From: Streptomyces alboniger
Lineage (GTDB): Bacteria > Actinomycetota > Actinomycetes > Streptomycetales > Streptomycetaceae
DNA: 64,000 nucleotides
Assembly (NCBI RefSeq): GCF_008704395.1
Contig: NZ_CP023695.1
Coordinates: 620,001 to 684,000, forward strand
Direction: 5' to 3'
This document shows positions 35,858-44,396 of the stretch, piece after piece (position 1 is the first letter of the stretch; each line of letters starts with the position of its first letter). The notes under the pieces were generated by a model that ran no database searches, was not told where the DNA came from, and saw only the letters and a list, made by a program, of their open reading frames with translations. A program made the position numbers and the translations under genes.

Positions 35858-37270
35858 TCACACTCTCGGGGACGGCCCTGGTGGAATCGGCCGCCCGAGA
35901 AAAGGGGCGAGCTTCTCCCAACCCTCGCCCGCACAGATGTCCAATGTCAGCAGGTCCCCGGGGCGCCGAGCGAAGTAACGCTGTACGCGGACGAGTTGTT
36001 CCTGGTAGGCCCGAGCCAATCGAACCGGGTCGAAGGTCTCCCCGCCACAGATCCGCGTACGGAACAGATACGCCGCCTCCCTGTGGGCGGCCCGCTCGGC
36101 CGCGGGCGCCCCCGCCGGCCATCCGGTGTCCCAGAGCCGCTCCACCGCACGCAACCAGCTCTCCGTCTCCCGTACGGTGACGACGAACCGTGCCCGCGGA
36201 TGCCGCGCGTCCAGTGCCGTCAGGGACGCGAGTGCGAAGACGCTCGTCAGGCCGTCGTAGTGCCGCAGCGCCGGGAAGTCACCGTCCCCGCGGCGCAGGG
36301 CCGCCAGGTCTGCTGCACCCAGCGGGTAGTGGGCGAGGTCGAAACCGAGCAGGTGGAGGGCCTCGACCAGGCTCCGGGTCGCCGTACCGGGCAGGCCGAG
36401 GGAGAATACCTTGGGCCGGTCGGCGGCGGGTCCAAGGGTCTGCGGGGCGCGGGCCACGGCCTCCCGGACCTTGGCCATGGTCAGCCGAGGACGGCTGGGC
36501 AAGCGCAGCTCCCCGACCACGCGGGCCGCCAGTTCGGGCAGGCCGTCGAGGTACTGGCCCAGCGCGTGCGGGGTGACATCGGCGGGTACCACCGAGCGGC
36601 TGTGCTGTATCGCCTTTCTGGCGACCACGAAGTCCGGGTCGTCCCCCCAGCTCAGCAGGGCCGACTTCAGCACCGCGTGTGCGCTTTCGGTACGGCTGCG
36701 CACCTCGCGCAGAGCGTACTTGGCGAAGATGTGGTGATAGTGCTGGAAGTGGTCGTGCAGGATGTGAAAGCCCTTCAGCTGCACATCGGGCTGGAGATGA
36801 CGTCGGGCGAGGTGCCGCCGGAACGCCTCGGGCCGCAGCATCGGCCCGCGCCCCGCCGCTGGTGCCTCCGCTTCGACATCCACCTCCCGCATCGCCCGGA
36901 CCAGGTCGGTTCGGGTGATGTGCACTCCGCAGTGGACCCGGCCGCGGAACCGGTCGTGCACGAAGCTGTCGACGTATGCCAGGTCGTTGGCGTCGAGAAA
37001 GGGCCTCATGTCCTCGAGGATCAGGCAGTCGGCGTCGACGTGGACGACATGCGAGGCCTCGCCGTGGTCGATGTGCACCTGACGGTCCACGGCACGGGCG
37101 AGCGGCCGGATGTTCTCTGCGATGTGAACCCGGCGTGGGCGGATGTGCCGGATCGCGAGGTCGAGAGCGAGGCGGGTGGTGCGCTCACCGACCGTGCGGA
37201 GCACCAGATCGACCGGACGGCCGGCGGGCGGTGACCAGTCACCCGGGAGGGTGCGGATCGCGCCGCTCAC
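35858..37270 (-). CDS. Glycosyltransferase-like/sulfotransferase-like fusion, 470 aa
   Basis: The N-terminal part (about 15-300) has a nucleotide-sugar-transferase look: a lone acidic DxD-type motif (HVVHVDADCLILEDM) and YVDSFVHDRFRGRVHCGVHI. The C-terminal part (about 305-470) is a P-loop sulfotransferase-like domain: VFSLGLPGTATRSLVEALHL then RFVVTVRETESWLRAVERLW. It is similar to the product of the adjacent upstream gene, so duplication and fusion are likely. GTG at 37270 overlaps the stop of that gene as GTGA. The upstream frame to 37579 is shadow sequence. It probably adds sugar and/or sulfate to the peptide product. Confidence 0.7.
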   Translation of the reverse strand: MSGAIRTLPGDWSPPAGRPVDLVLRTVGERTTRLALDLAIRHIRPRRVHIAENIRPLARAVDRQVHIDHGEASHVVHVDADCLILEDMRPFLDANDLAYVDSFVHDRFRGRVHCGVHITRTDLVRAMREVDVEAEAPAAGRGPMLRPEAFRRHLARRHLQPDVQLKGFHILHDHFQHYHHIFAKYALREVRSRTESAHAVLKSALLSWGDDPDFVVARKAIQHSRSVVPADVTPHALGQYLDGLPELAARVVGELRLPSRPRLTMAKVREAVARAPQTLGPAADRPKVFSLGLPGTATRSLVEALHLLGFDLAHYPLGAADLAALRRGDGDFPALRHYDGLTSVFALASLTALDARHPRARFVVTVRETESWLRAVERLWDTGWPAGAPAAERAAHREAAYLFRTRICGGETFDPVRLARAYQEQLVRVQRYFARRPGDLLTLDICAGEGWEKLAPFLGRPIPPGPSPRV

Positions 37271-37896
37271 GGCCGGTCCTGGGCGGGCGAGGGCCGGTTG
37301 ACGTTCGGGAAGGGCTGGTCGGGGACCTGCTTGCCCAGGAAGGGGGCCAGCCGTTCGTAGCCCTCGCCCCCGGCGATGTCGAGGACGAGCAGGTCGTCGT
37401 CCCGGCCCGCGAAGTGGTGCAGCACCTGCTCGACGTGGCGGCGGTGGACACGGGCGAATCGTTCCGGGTTGAATTCGAGACACCCGTAGACGGCAGCACG
37501 CAGGAAGCGCTGCATGTCCGGATACCCCTCGCCACGGTCGGTCTTGCTGTCCACCGGTCGTGCCCAGTGTGTCGCGCACGAGCGCAGCCAGGCCTGCTCC
37601 TCCCGGACCGTCAGGATGAATTTGGCTCCTGGCCAGTCGAGATCGAGTTCCTCGTAGTACGGAACCACGCTGATGTCGGTGATCCCGTCATGGTCCGCCA
37701 GCAGCGGAAAGCGCCCGGTACCCGCGAGCAGGGTCCGGTAGGTGGCGGGGTCGGAGGGGTAGTGCACGGTGTCGAAGCCCAGGGTGCGCAGCGCGGCGGT
37801 CAGCGAGCGGGTGCCGGTGCGCGAGAGGCCGATACCGAAGACCTTGGGACGAGGACGGGAGCGGTCCGGTGCCGCACCGGGAATACCACCGGTCAC
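37267..37896 (-). CDS. Sulfotransferase-like P-loop protein, 209 aa
   Basis: GIGLSRTGTRSLTAALRTLG is the 5'-phosphosulfate loop and FILTVREEQAWLRSCATHW is the 3'-phosphate region. The plan matches the small sulfotransferase-4-type family. The GTG at 37896 is preferred because it overlaps the epimerase stop as GTGA and is preceded by GGAGGGGG. GTG at 37911 is possible. It shows clear similarity to the second half of the downstream fusion protein (both end with DIxxGEGxEKLAPFLG-like text). Confidence 0.8.
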   Translation of the reverse strand: MTGGIPGAAPDRSRPRPKVFGIGLSRTGTRSLTAALRTLGFDTVHYPSDPATYRTLLAGTGRFPLLADHDGITDISVVPYYEELDLDWPGAKFILTVREEQAWLRSCATHWARPVDSKTDRGEGYPDMQRFLRAAVYGCLEFNPERFARVHRRHVEQVLHHFAGRDDDLLVLDIAGGEGYERLAPFLGKQVPDQPFPNVNRPSPAQDRP

Positions 37897-38885
37897 GTGG
37901 CCCCCCTCCACATGGCTCGCGGGCCGGTGCTTCCGGACTCGGGTTGACGCGCCAGATCGATGACGCTCTGGTCGGCCATCGCCGCCAGACCGTCGTCCAG
38001 CTCCGTGCGGGGACGATATCCGAACGCCCGCGCCGCCAGGGCGATGTCGGCCGCGGTGTGCCGGGCCTCGCCACGGCTGCTGGGCCGTGGATCCAGGTTC
38101 ACCGGGCCGACGAGACGCTCGACGGCCGCGATGGCGTGCTTCATGGACACCGGGGCGTCACCGCCGAGGTTGGCCACGCCGGTGAAAGAGGAACAGGCCG
38201 CCTCCCGCATCGCCGTGACGACATCGTGCACGTAGGTGAAGTCGCGGGTCTGCTCGCCGCTCCCGTAGAGCGGGAAGGGCCTGCCGGTCAGGGCCGCTTC
38301 GATCAGCCGGGCCAGGGCCATGTCGGGCCTCTGCCGCGGGCCGTACACGCTGAACAGACGCAGTGACACCGCGGGCAGGCCAAGGGTGATCCGATAGACC
38401 TCGCACAGATGTTCCGCCGACAGTTTGGTCACGCCGTACGGCGTGAGCGGCCGGGGGCACACCGACTCGCCCGTGGGGATGGCCGGGGCGTCGCCGTACA
38501 CGGAGGAACTGGAGGCGTAGACGAACTTGCGCAATGGTCGGTCCCTCACTGCTTCCAGGAGCCTTTGCGAGGCGAGCACATTGCGACGGGCATACAGCTC
38601 GAAGTCCTTACCCCATGAAGGCCGTACTCCTGGTTGACCGGCCAGGTGGTAGACGACGTCCGCTCCGTCGACGAGGGGTTCGAGAGCGGCTTCCAGCAGG
38701 TCCACGCGGTGGAAGGTGAAGGACGGGTGCGGGATCAGGTCGCGCAGGTTTCGTTCCTTGAGTGCCGGGTCGTAGTAGTCGGTGAGCACGTCGATACCGA
38801 GGACGGTGTCACCGGCCGCGAGCAGGTGAGCGCAGAGGTGGGAGCCGATGAAGCCGGCGGCGCCGGTCACCACGGCCCGGGTCAA
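37893..38885 (-). CDS. NAD-dependent sugar epimerase/dehydratase (UDP-glucuronate epimerase-like)
   Basis: 330 residues. The Rossmann loop is VVTGAAGFIGSHLCAHLL. The catalytic Ser/Tyr-Lys are in ASSSSVYGD and PYGVTKLSAEHL. The early DYYDPALKERNLRDL resembles UDP-glucuronate/UDP-glucose 4-epimerases. It should prepare the nucleotide sugar used by the adjacent glycosyltransferase. It overlaps both neighbours by 4 bases. Epimerase versus dehydratase cannot be settled by eye. Confidence 0.88.
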   Translation of the reverse strand: MTRAVVTGAAGFIGSHLCAHLLAAGDTVLGIDVLTDYYDPALKERNLRDLIPHPSFTFHRVDLLEAALEPLVDGADVVYHLAGQPGVRPSWGKDFELYARRNVLASQRLLEAVRDRPLRKFVYASSSSVYGDAPAIPTGESVCPRPLTPYGVTKLSAEHLCEVYRITLGLPAVSLRLFSVYGPRQRPDMALARLIEAALTGRPFPLYGSGEQTRDFTYVHDVVTAMREAACSSFTGVANLGGDAPVSMKHAIAAVERLVGPVNLDPRPSSRGEARHTAADIALAARAFGYRPRTELDDGLAAMADQSVIDLARQPESGSTGPRAMWRGAT

Positions 38886-40021
38886 GGCTGCGGCCTGGTG
38901 GTGTCGCCGAGCCCGGCCAGCACCCGGTCGGCCCGGATCCGCCAGGTGTGGCGGTCGTGGAGCTGCCGTCGTGCCTCGCCGCCCAGGGTGGCGCGCAGGT
39001 TTTCATCACCGACGAGCCTCTTGACCGCGGCCGCCCAGGCCTCGGCGGAGTCCGGCGGACAGAGAAGGCAGTTGACTCCGTCGGTCAGAATCTCCCGGAG
39101 TACCGGCAGATCAGAGGCGATGACCGCCTTGCCGTAGGACATGTACTCGAACAGCTTCATCGGCGATACCCAACGGCTGATCTCGCCCGCGCCTCCGGCA
39201 CAGTACGTCCGGCGCTGGTAAGGCGCCAGGACGACGTCGAACGCCCGCTGGTAGGGGGCCAGCTCGGCAGGCGGGAGATGTCCGTGGAAGTAGACGTTGG
39301 GGCGTGTGCAGCGGCTCTGCCAGTGGGTGCGGTCGGCCGCGGTGCCGCCGACCAGATGGAAGTCGGCCTCGGGTACGCGGGCGGCGAGTTCGAGAATGAC
39401 GTCGGTGCCGCGCCCCGGGTACAGATGACCGACGTAGCCGATCTTCGGTGCCTCCGGGCGGCCCGGCAGGTCTGCCACCGGCCCGTCGGCCGGGACGGGG
39501 TCGGCACAGTCATGAGCCGTCACCAGATCCGCCCACCGCGACGAGTCGAGCTCCGGAAAGACGCGACGGTAGTCGTCGGCGAGCGCCTGGGACACGAAAA
39601 CCACGCGTCGCAGGTTCCTTCTGCGGAACAGGACGCCTTCGATCCTCCGGACGATCCGCCGCGGCCACATCAGATGCGTCTCGTACACCAGAGGGGTCCG
39701 GCCCGACGAGACGAGTAGGGCGCGCAGGTCTCGTCCGTACAGCAGATCGGGGGTGCCTCGTCGGTGGAGGTCGGCGCGGATCCGCCAGGCACGGATCCAT
39801 ACGCCGAGCCCCCGCAGGGCGGGCTGGGCGATGCTCCGCACCTCGAATCGGTTGCGGGTGCCGTAGTAGCGGTGCACGTCGCCGGCGGGCACGGTCCCCG
39901 GCAGCGCGTAGAGGACGACCTCGTGCCCCGCGTCGGTGAAGGCATCGCACATCCGCATGACGTGGACGCCGTTCGCGTAGACGGAGGGGATGCTGCCGGA
40001 GTGCAGGTAGGCGATCCGCAT
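38882..40021 (-). CDS. GT4-family glycosyltransferase, 379 aa
   Basis: It is a GT-B fold. The N-terminus (RIAYLHSGSIPSVYANGVHV) holds the acceptor side. The C-terminal half has GYVGHLYPGRGTDVILELAA and SPMKLFEYMSYGKAVIASDL, with the E-x7-E-like nucleotide-sugar motif, and the family-typical LPVLREILTDGVNCLL. ATG at 40021 follows GGAGG. It is the first gene of the minus-strand half of the peptide locus, divergent from the peptide gene, and the most probable enzyme for glycosylating the peptide or a lipid carrier. Confidence 0.88.
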   Translation of the reverse strand: MRIAYLHSGSIPSVYANGVHVMRMCDAFTDAGHEVVLYALPGTVPAGDVHRYYGTRNRFEVRSIAQPALRGLGVWIRAWRIRADLHRRGTPDLLYGRDLRALLVSSGRTPLVYETHLMWPRRIVRRIEGVLFRRRNLRRVVFVSQALADDYRRVFPELDSSRWADLVTAHDCADPVPADGPVADLPGRPEAPKIGYVGHLYPGRGTDVILELAARVPEADFHLVGGTAADRTHWQSRCTRPNVYFHGHLPPAELAPYQRAFDVVLAPYQRRTYCAGGAGEISRWVSPMKLFEYMSYGKAVIASDLPVLREILTDGVNCLLCPPDSAEAWAAAVKRLVGDENLRATLGGEARRQLHDRHTWRIRADRVLAGLGDTTRPQP

Positions 40022-40401
40022 GACTGGATGGGCCTCCGAGATGCCGGTGAGAGACACCCATGCTCCGCAGCGGGGCGTCGGGGCACAATGCCCGCCACCG
40101 GGCGGCCGTGGCACACAGGGGCGCACGGCAGCGCACGGGCGGGCCCGACCTCACCCTTGCCAGCCAGATTTGACGGGCCGGCAGGGCCCATGGCGCCCCA
40201 CACGTCACACGCGCATCGACAAGGACCGGTCACCAGAACGCCGTTCGCCTGTTCCATGCCGTAGCGGGCAGGCCGGAGCACGAAAACCAGGACCTGTCCG
40301 GTTCCCGCACCGGCCGGTCTCCCCCGATGGTGTGCCGTCCTGGTGTGCGGTACTTCTGATCGGGGCGTCACCCGACGCTTCCACCGGGCCCGCGAGCAGC
40401 C
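40022..40401. promoter_or_regulatory. 380-bp divergent promoter region of the peptide locus
   Basis: It separates the two transcription units of the biosynthetic locus and should contain both promoters. No gene, clear hairpin or consensus promoter is seen. Confidence 0.45.
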
Positions 40402-40494
40402 ATGGAGGACATCGTGGAGAACGAGGACATCGAGCAGGTCACCGAGGAACTCCCCGAGTACGCGCTCATGATCGACATTCCGGACCAGGACTGA
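40402..40494 (+). CDS. Putative RiPP precursor peptide, 30 aa
   Basis: This small gene is easily missed by length filters. It begins MEDIVENED and ends YALMIDIPDQD. Twelve of 30 residues are Asp or Glu, with no Cys, Ser, Lys or Arg. It has one Thr (14), one Tyr (20), one Asn (7), and Asp at 25, 28 and 30. It opens a co-directional run containing a HExxH peptide hydroxylase, YcaO enzyme, two methyltransferases and an Fe/2OG oxygenase, where a substrate peptide is expected. The ATG has a weak ribosome site. A GTG four codons in (40414) lies behind GGAGGACATC and is an alternative start giving 26 residues. The acidic first half would be leader and the IDIPDQD end core. All of this is inferred from context. 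Confidence 0.65.
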   Translation: MEDIVENEDIEQVTEELPEYALMIDIPDQD

Positions 40495-40663
40495 GCGGTC
40501 CGGACAGGTCTCACCCCGCCCGTGGTGCCGGTGCTCCTGTCGGCGAGGTTCGTTCCGTCGGAGCCCCGGCAGTCCGGCGAAGGACGGGCCCTGCCGGACA
40601 TAGCACCGGCCCCTCCCCCTCAAGTCCTTGCCCCGGAGAGAGTGAACGCGTGGAGGTGAGCAG

Positions 40664-41566
40664 TTGCTGCGAGTAGCACCCGACACGCGCGAGGCGGTGC
40701 GAGATGAGGGAGCGGTCCATCGAGTGGTCTGTTCCGTCCTGACGGCGGCGGGGCTCCCCGCGCCGCCTCAGGCGCATCCCGCCGTGGTGGCCGCCGCGTT
40801 CACCCTTCAGGCGAAGCCAGGACTCGCTCCTTCGGCGATCTTGCGCAGCATGCGTGACACCAAGGCCCGCGAGAGCCTGGCGCCCGCGGAGCCATCCCCC
40901 CACCTCATCCGCTCGGTGACCCGCGCACTGTCCGCGCTGCCGACCGGAGCCGGCACCCCCGGGGGCTCCCGCGTGGCGTCCTGGCAGCGACCAGACCGGG
41001 CCGTGCTCGACGAGAGCGTGGCGCGGCTGGCGGCCACCTGGCCGCTGATGCTGAGCGAACTGCGCGTCGGTGTCGCGCAAGTGGCTCTCTTGGAGGGCCC
41101 GGCGATCGACGGCTTCACCGACTTCACCACTCATGGCGCGATCTACGTCAACCGGTCGCGGCTGCGCACCAGTCCCCGCGGGCTGCCCGGTCCGGTGCGG
41201 TGCGCGGAGGCACTGGTGCACGAAGGCACCCACACCCGCTGCAACGCCGCCCAGCTGAGCGCTCCTTTCCTCACCCCGTCCGCGGGCTCCGCTGGTCCCG
41301 TCCGCACTCCCCTGCGCGCCGATCCCCGGCCTGTGGCGGGGCTGTTCCAGCAAATGGTCGTCCTGACCCGGAGCAGCGCGCTCTACACGCTGCTTCTCGG
41401 CGGGGACACCACGGCCGCGGACGCGCTGGACGCCCGCCGGGCCCTGCTGGTGAAGAGGGCGCGGCAGGCGATCGGCACCCTGCGGGACCGTACATCACTG
41501 CTCACCGGACACGGGCTGACCGTGCTGGAGGAGTGTGCCGCCCTGCTGAGGACCGTCGCCGTCTGA
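40664..41566 (+). CDS. HExxH-type (Fe/2-oxoglutarate) peptide beta-hydroxylase, 300 aa
   Basis: His186-Glu-Gly-Thr-His190 (ALVHEGTHTRCNAAQL) is the family motif. The following PLRADPRPVAGLFQQMVVL fits the second conserved block of the HExxH peptide-modification proteins now regarded as 2-oxoglutarate-dependent peptide beta-hydroxylases, although the third metal ligand is not obvious. Members work on RiPP precursors, commonly on Asp or His. The start is TTG at 40664, eight bases after GGAGG. It lies 169 bases after the peptide gene and 23 bases before the YcaO gene. A zinc peptidase is the main alternative, but the fold-wide pattern and neighbours argue against it. Confidence 0.8.
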   Translation: MLRVAPDTREAVRDEGAVHRVVCSVLTAAGLPAPPQAHPAVVAAAFTLQAKPGLAPSAILRSMRDTKARESLAPAEPSPHLIRSVTRALSALPTGAGTPGGSRVASWQRPDRAVLDESVARLAATWPLMLSELRVGVAQVALLEGPAIDGFTDFTTHGAIYVNRSRLRTSPRGLPGPVRCAEALVHEGTHTRCNAAQLSAPFLTPSAGSAGPVRTPLRADPRPVAGLFQQMVVLTRSSALYTLLLGGDTTAADALDARRALLVKRARQAIGTLRDRTSLLTGHGLTVLEECAALLRTVAV

Positions 41567-41589
41567 CCCGACACCCCGGAGCCACGCCG

Positions 41590-42759
41590 TTGCCACAGCC
41601 CGCAGCTCCCTCCTCACCGACCGCGTGGGAGCCCCAGGTCTTCGTACCGTTCCCCATCGAACCCGCGGTGTTCTTCGGGCGGGTCGCGGCCCGCAGCGCG
41701 CTGTTCGCCGCCACGGACAGCGCCGGGGGCGACCACGTCCTGATCGGCAGCGCTTCGGGGGCGCACCCCGACGACGTCGCCGTGCGGGCCCGCGGCGAAC
41801 TGCTGGAGCGCCTGGGCAACGTGCTGGCGGCCCGCGCCGCCGAGCAGTCCTGCACTCTCCTCGCCGATCACGCCGAGTTGGTCCGTCGAGGCGCTCCCGC
41901 CCTGGACCCCGCGCCCTGGTCCGGGCCGGCCACCCGGAGCGTGCGCCAGCTGTGGGTCACCGGGCGTTCCCTGCTCTCCGGTTCGGAAGTATTGGTTCCG
42001 GCAGGTCTGGCCTTCCTTCAGCACCGTCCGCCCACGGGTTGCGCGGCGCCCGACCGGGCCGGCTCGACGGGCCTCGCGGCCCACCCCGACCCGGGCACCG
42101 CCGTCGAGCATGCCGCATGGGAGACACTCGAACGCGATCTGCTCCGCCTGAGCTGGCAGGATCCGGCACGGCATCCGCCCCGCCACCGTCCCGTACACGA
42201 CGAACTGCCCCTCCCCCTGCGCCGCGTATGCGAGCACCTCGGACTGCGGGCCACCGCCTTCACCCTGCCCGCGCCCGGCTCCCACGCCGTCGCGGTCTGT
42301 CTGCACACGCCCGAGCACAGTGAGCAGACGTTCGGTGCTCGCTGCGGCCCTCCAGGGCAGGATGCGGAGCTGATCGCCCGCGCGGCCCACGAGGCGCTCA
42401 TGGTGCGTTGGAGCATGAGCACGTCGGCGGCCCGACGGGTCCGCGGGCGGCCCTTACCCGGCGACAGACCGGTCTCCGCGGTCCAGCACGCTGTGTGGAC
42501 GTATCTCGGCTGCCAGGACGCGATGGCGCGTTGGCTGCCGCACACCACGGCAGACGTGTGCCCGACAAGGCAGGGGCCGGTGGACCCGGTGCGCCTGCTC
42601 TCCGAGCACACAGGCCAGGACGTGATCGCGGTCGACACGACCCCCGCCGCGTTCGCCGCCTCCGGTACGGCCGTCGTCCGGCTGATCGCCCCCGGCGCCC
42701 TGCCGCTGCCGTCCACCTCTCCCATCGGCTCACGTATTCCGCCGCACCCCTTCGGCTGA
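41590..42759 (+). CDS. YcaO-domain peptide-modifying enzyme, 389 aa
   Basis: ATP-site hallmarks of YcaO are present in order: a glycine/serine-rich stretch then ARGELLERLGNVLA, GTAVEHAAWETLERDLLRLS with paired acidic ER(D) motifs, AELIARAAHEALMVRW, and a proline-rich C-terminus (SRIPPHPFG). No partner E1-like/ocin-ThiF cyclodehydratase protein, TfuA or dehydrogenase is present. It is therefore a stand-alone YcaO that could form an azoline, thioamide or amidine. Because the candidate precursor has no Cys or Ser, the substrate may be Thr14 or a residue first hydroxylated by the HExxH enzyme. TTG at 41590 follows CGGAG. Confidence 0.82.
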   Translation: MPQPAAPSSPTAWEPQVFVPFPIEPAVFFGRVAARSALFAATDSAGGDHVLIGSASGAHPDDVAVRARGELLERLGNVLAARAAEQSCTLLADHAELVRRGAPALDPAPWSGPATRSVRQLWVTGRSLLSGSEVLVPAGLAFLQHRPPTGCAAPDRAGSTGLAAHPDPGTAVEHAAWETLERDLLRLSWQDPARHPPRHRPVHDELPLPLRRVCEHLGLRATAFTLPAPGSHAVAVCLHTPEHSEQTFGARCGPPGQDAELIARAAHEALMVRWSMSTSAARRVRGRPLPGDRPVSAVQHAVWTYLGCQDAMARWLPHTTADVCPTRQGPVDPVRLLSEHTGQDVIAVDTTPAAFAASGTAVVRLIAPGALPLPSTSPIGSRIPPHPFG

Positions 42760-42779
42760 ACCACTCACAGAGGAGCAGC

Positions 42780-43523
42780 ATGCCCCCGAGTCCCGACTAT
42801 GCCGTGGACCTGGCCGACCACTACGACGACTGGTTCACCCCGCCGACGGCCACCACCGACGCGACGGTGTCCCTGCTCGACCGGTTGGCGGCGACCGCAC
42901 CGGAAGGGCCCATGCTCGAACTGGGCATCGGCACAGGACGGATAGCCCTTCCGCTCGCGGCGCTCGGGCATGACCTCCACGGCATCGACGCCGCGAAGGC
43001 CATGGTCGAACAACTCCGCGCCAAGACCGGGGGAACCGAAATCGCCATCAGCATCGGCGACTTCTCCGATGTGGACCACGACGGCCGGTTCGGGATGATC
43101 TACGTGGTCAACGGCACGTTCTTCGAGCTGACCTCCCAGGAAGCGCAGATCCACTGCCTGGCCCGGGCCGCGGCGCGGTTGCTCCCAGGCGGGATCTTCG
43201 TCCTGGACGCGCATCTTCCGGAGGTCCTGGCGGCCGAAGCCGGGGCTGATGCCCAGCCTGTCCGGGCGGCCAGCGGCGACCCGGTCACGCGTATTCGCCG
43301 GATCCACCCGGCGACCCAGCGCTACACCTCCGACTACAAGGTCGTCCACAACGGCGAGGTTCGGCACATCCGGGTGGCCTTTCGCTACGCCTCTGCCGGC
43401 GAACTCGACCTGATGGCCGCCATGGCCGGCCTGCGACTGCGCCAACGGTTCGGCGGCTGGTCCGGGCGCCCGTTCACCGACAGCAGCAATTACCACGTCA
43501 GCGTGTACGAGCTGCCCTCATGA
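42780..43523 (+). CDS. Class I SAM-dependent methyltransferase, 247 aa
   Basis: Motif I is MLELGIGTGRIALPLAALG. Then LHGIDAAKAMVEQLRAK (motif II acidic residue), IGDFSDV and ARLLPGGIFVLDAH follow in the standard order. Ribosome site AGAGGAGCAGC precedes the ATG at 42780. It ends in a 4-base ATGA overlap with the next methyltransferase, so the two are translationally coupled. In this cluster it probably methylates the peptide or its sugar. Target atom unknown. Confidence 0.88.
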   Translation: MPPSPDYAVDLADHYDDWFTPPTATTDATVSLLDRLAATAPEGPMLELGIGTGRIALPLAALGHDLHGIDAAKAMVEQLRAKTGGTEIAISIGDFSDVDHDGRFGMIYVVNGTFFELTSQEAQIHCLARAAARLLPGGIFVLDAHLPEVLAAEAGADAQPVRAASGDPVTRIRRIHPATQRYTSDYKVVHNGEVRHIRVAFRYASAGELDLMAAMAGLRLRQRFGGWSGRPFTDSSNYHVSVYELPS

Positions 43524-44368
43524 GCGCGGCGGACCTGCCCCGTGGGCCTCGTGACCCAGAGGCCTACCTGCGCAAGAATCGTGAACTGTGGCGCCTGTGG
43601 ACGCCCTTGAAGGCCGCGTCGACCCAGTACGACCTGGCCGGTTTCCGGGCCGGCGGTTCACGCATGCGCGCGCTTGAACGTGCCGAGGTCGGCGAGGTGA
43701 GCGGCCGCTCGCTGCTGCACCTGCAGTGCCATGTCGGCATCGACACACTCTCGTGGGCGCGGCTGGGTGCCCGGGTGACCGGTGTCGACTTCGCCGCCGA
43801 GGGCGTGGCGACGGCACGTTCCCTGGCCGCCGACATCGACCCGTCGGCGGTCTTCGTGGAGGCGGACGTCCTGGCGCTGCCCGACCATCTGGACGGCCAT
43901 TTCGACATCGTCTACACCTCTCACGGTGTGCTGGGCTGGCTGCCCGATCTGCGCCGCTGGGCCGAGGTCGTCGCCCACTTCATCGCACCGGGCGGCTTCG
44001 TCTACGTCTTCGAGTCCCATCCCGCGGCCTGGATGCTCGACAACCGCCTCGACACAGCCGAATTACGCCTCCGCTACTCGTACTTCGGTGAGCCGGAGCC
44101 CCTTTCCTTCGAGTACCGCAGTCCGACAGCTGTACCAGACCGGGAGGTTCCGGGAGTCGAATACGCCTGGGGCCACTCACTCGGCGAGATCGTCAGCGGC
44201 CTGGCGTCCGCGGGACTGACCATCGAATTCCTTCACGAATGGCCCTTCGTGGCCTGGCGAATGCTCCCCTGCATGGTGGAGCACGACGACTACTGGTGGC
44301 GGCTGCCGGATGGTCTGCCGTCCATACCCCTGTCCTTCTCTCTCCGTGCTTCCAAGCCGCCCGCCTGA
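43520..44368 (+). CDS. Class I SAM-dependent methyltransferase, 282 aa
   Basis: Motif I is LLHLQCHVGIDTLSWARLG, followed by VTGVDFAAEGVATARSL and DHLDGHFDIVYTSHGVLGWL. This matches the methyltransferase subfamily with LQCHxGxDTLSWA, frequent in actinobacterial tailoring loci. The C-terminal region (EWPFVAWRMLPCMVEHDDYW) probably forms the substrate lid. It overlaps the preceding gene by 4 bases and is followed after 28 bases by the oxygenase gene. Confidence 0.88.
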   Translation: MSAADLPRGPRDPEAYLRKNRELWRLWTPLKAASTQYDLAGFRAGGSRMRALERAEVGEVSGRSLLHLQCHVGIDTLSWARLGARVTGVDFAAEGVATARSLAADIDPSAVFVEADVLALPDHLDGHFDIVYTSHGVLGWLPDLRRWAEVVAHFIAPGGFVYVFESHPAAWMLDNRLDTAELRLRYSYFGEPEPLSFEYRSPTAVPDREVPGVEYAWGHSLGEIVSGLASAGLTIEFLHEWPFVAWRMLPCMVEHDDYWWRLPDGLPSIPLSFSLRASKPPA

Positions 44369-44396
44369 AATCAGGTCTGAGACAGGGAGAAGCAGC

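Noticed and set aside
40664..41566. Reading the HExxH gene as a zinc metalloprotease
   Set aside because: There is no clear third zinc ligand in the usual gluzincin/metzincin spacing and no signal peptide. The ADPRPVxGL block and neighbours fit the peptide-hydroxylase family better.
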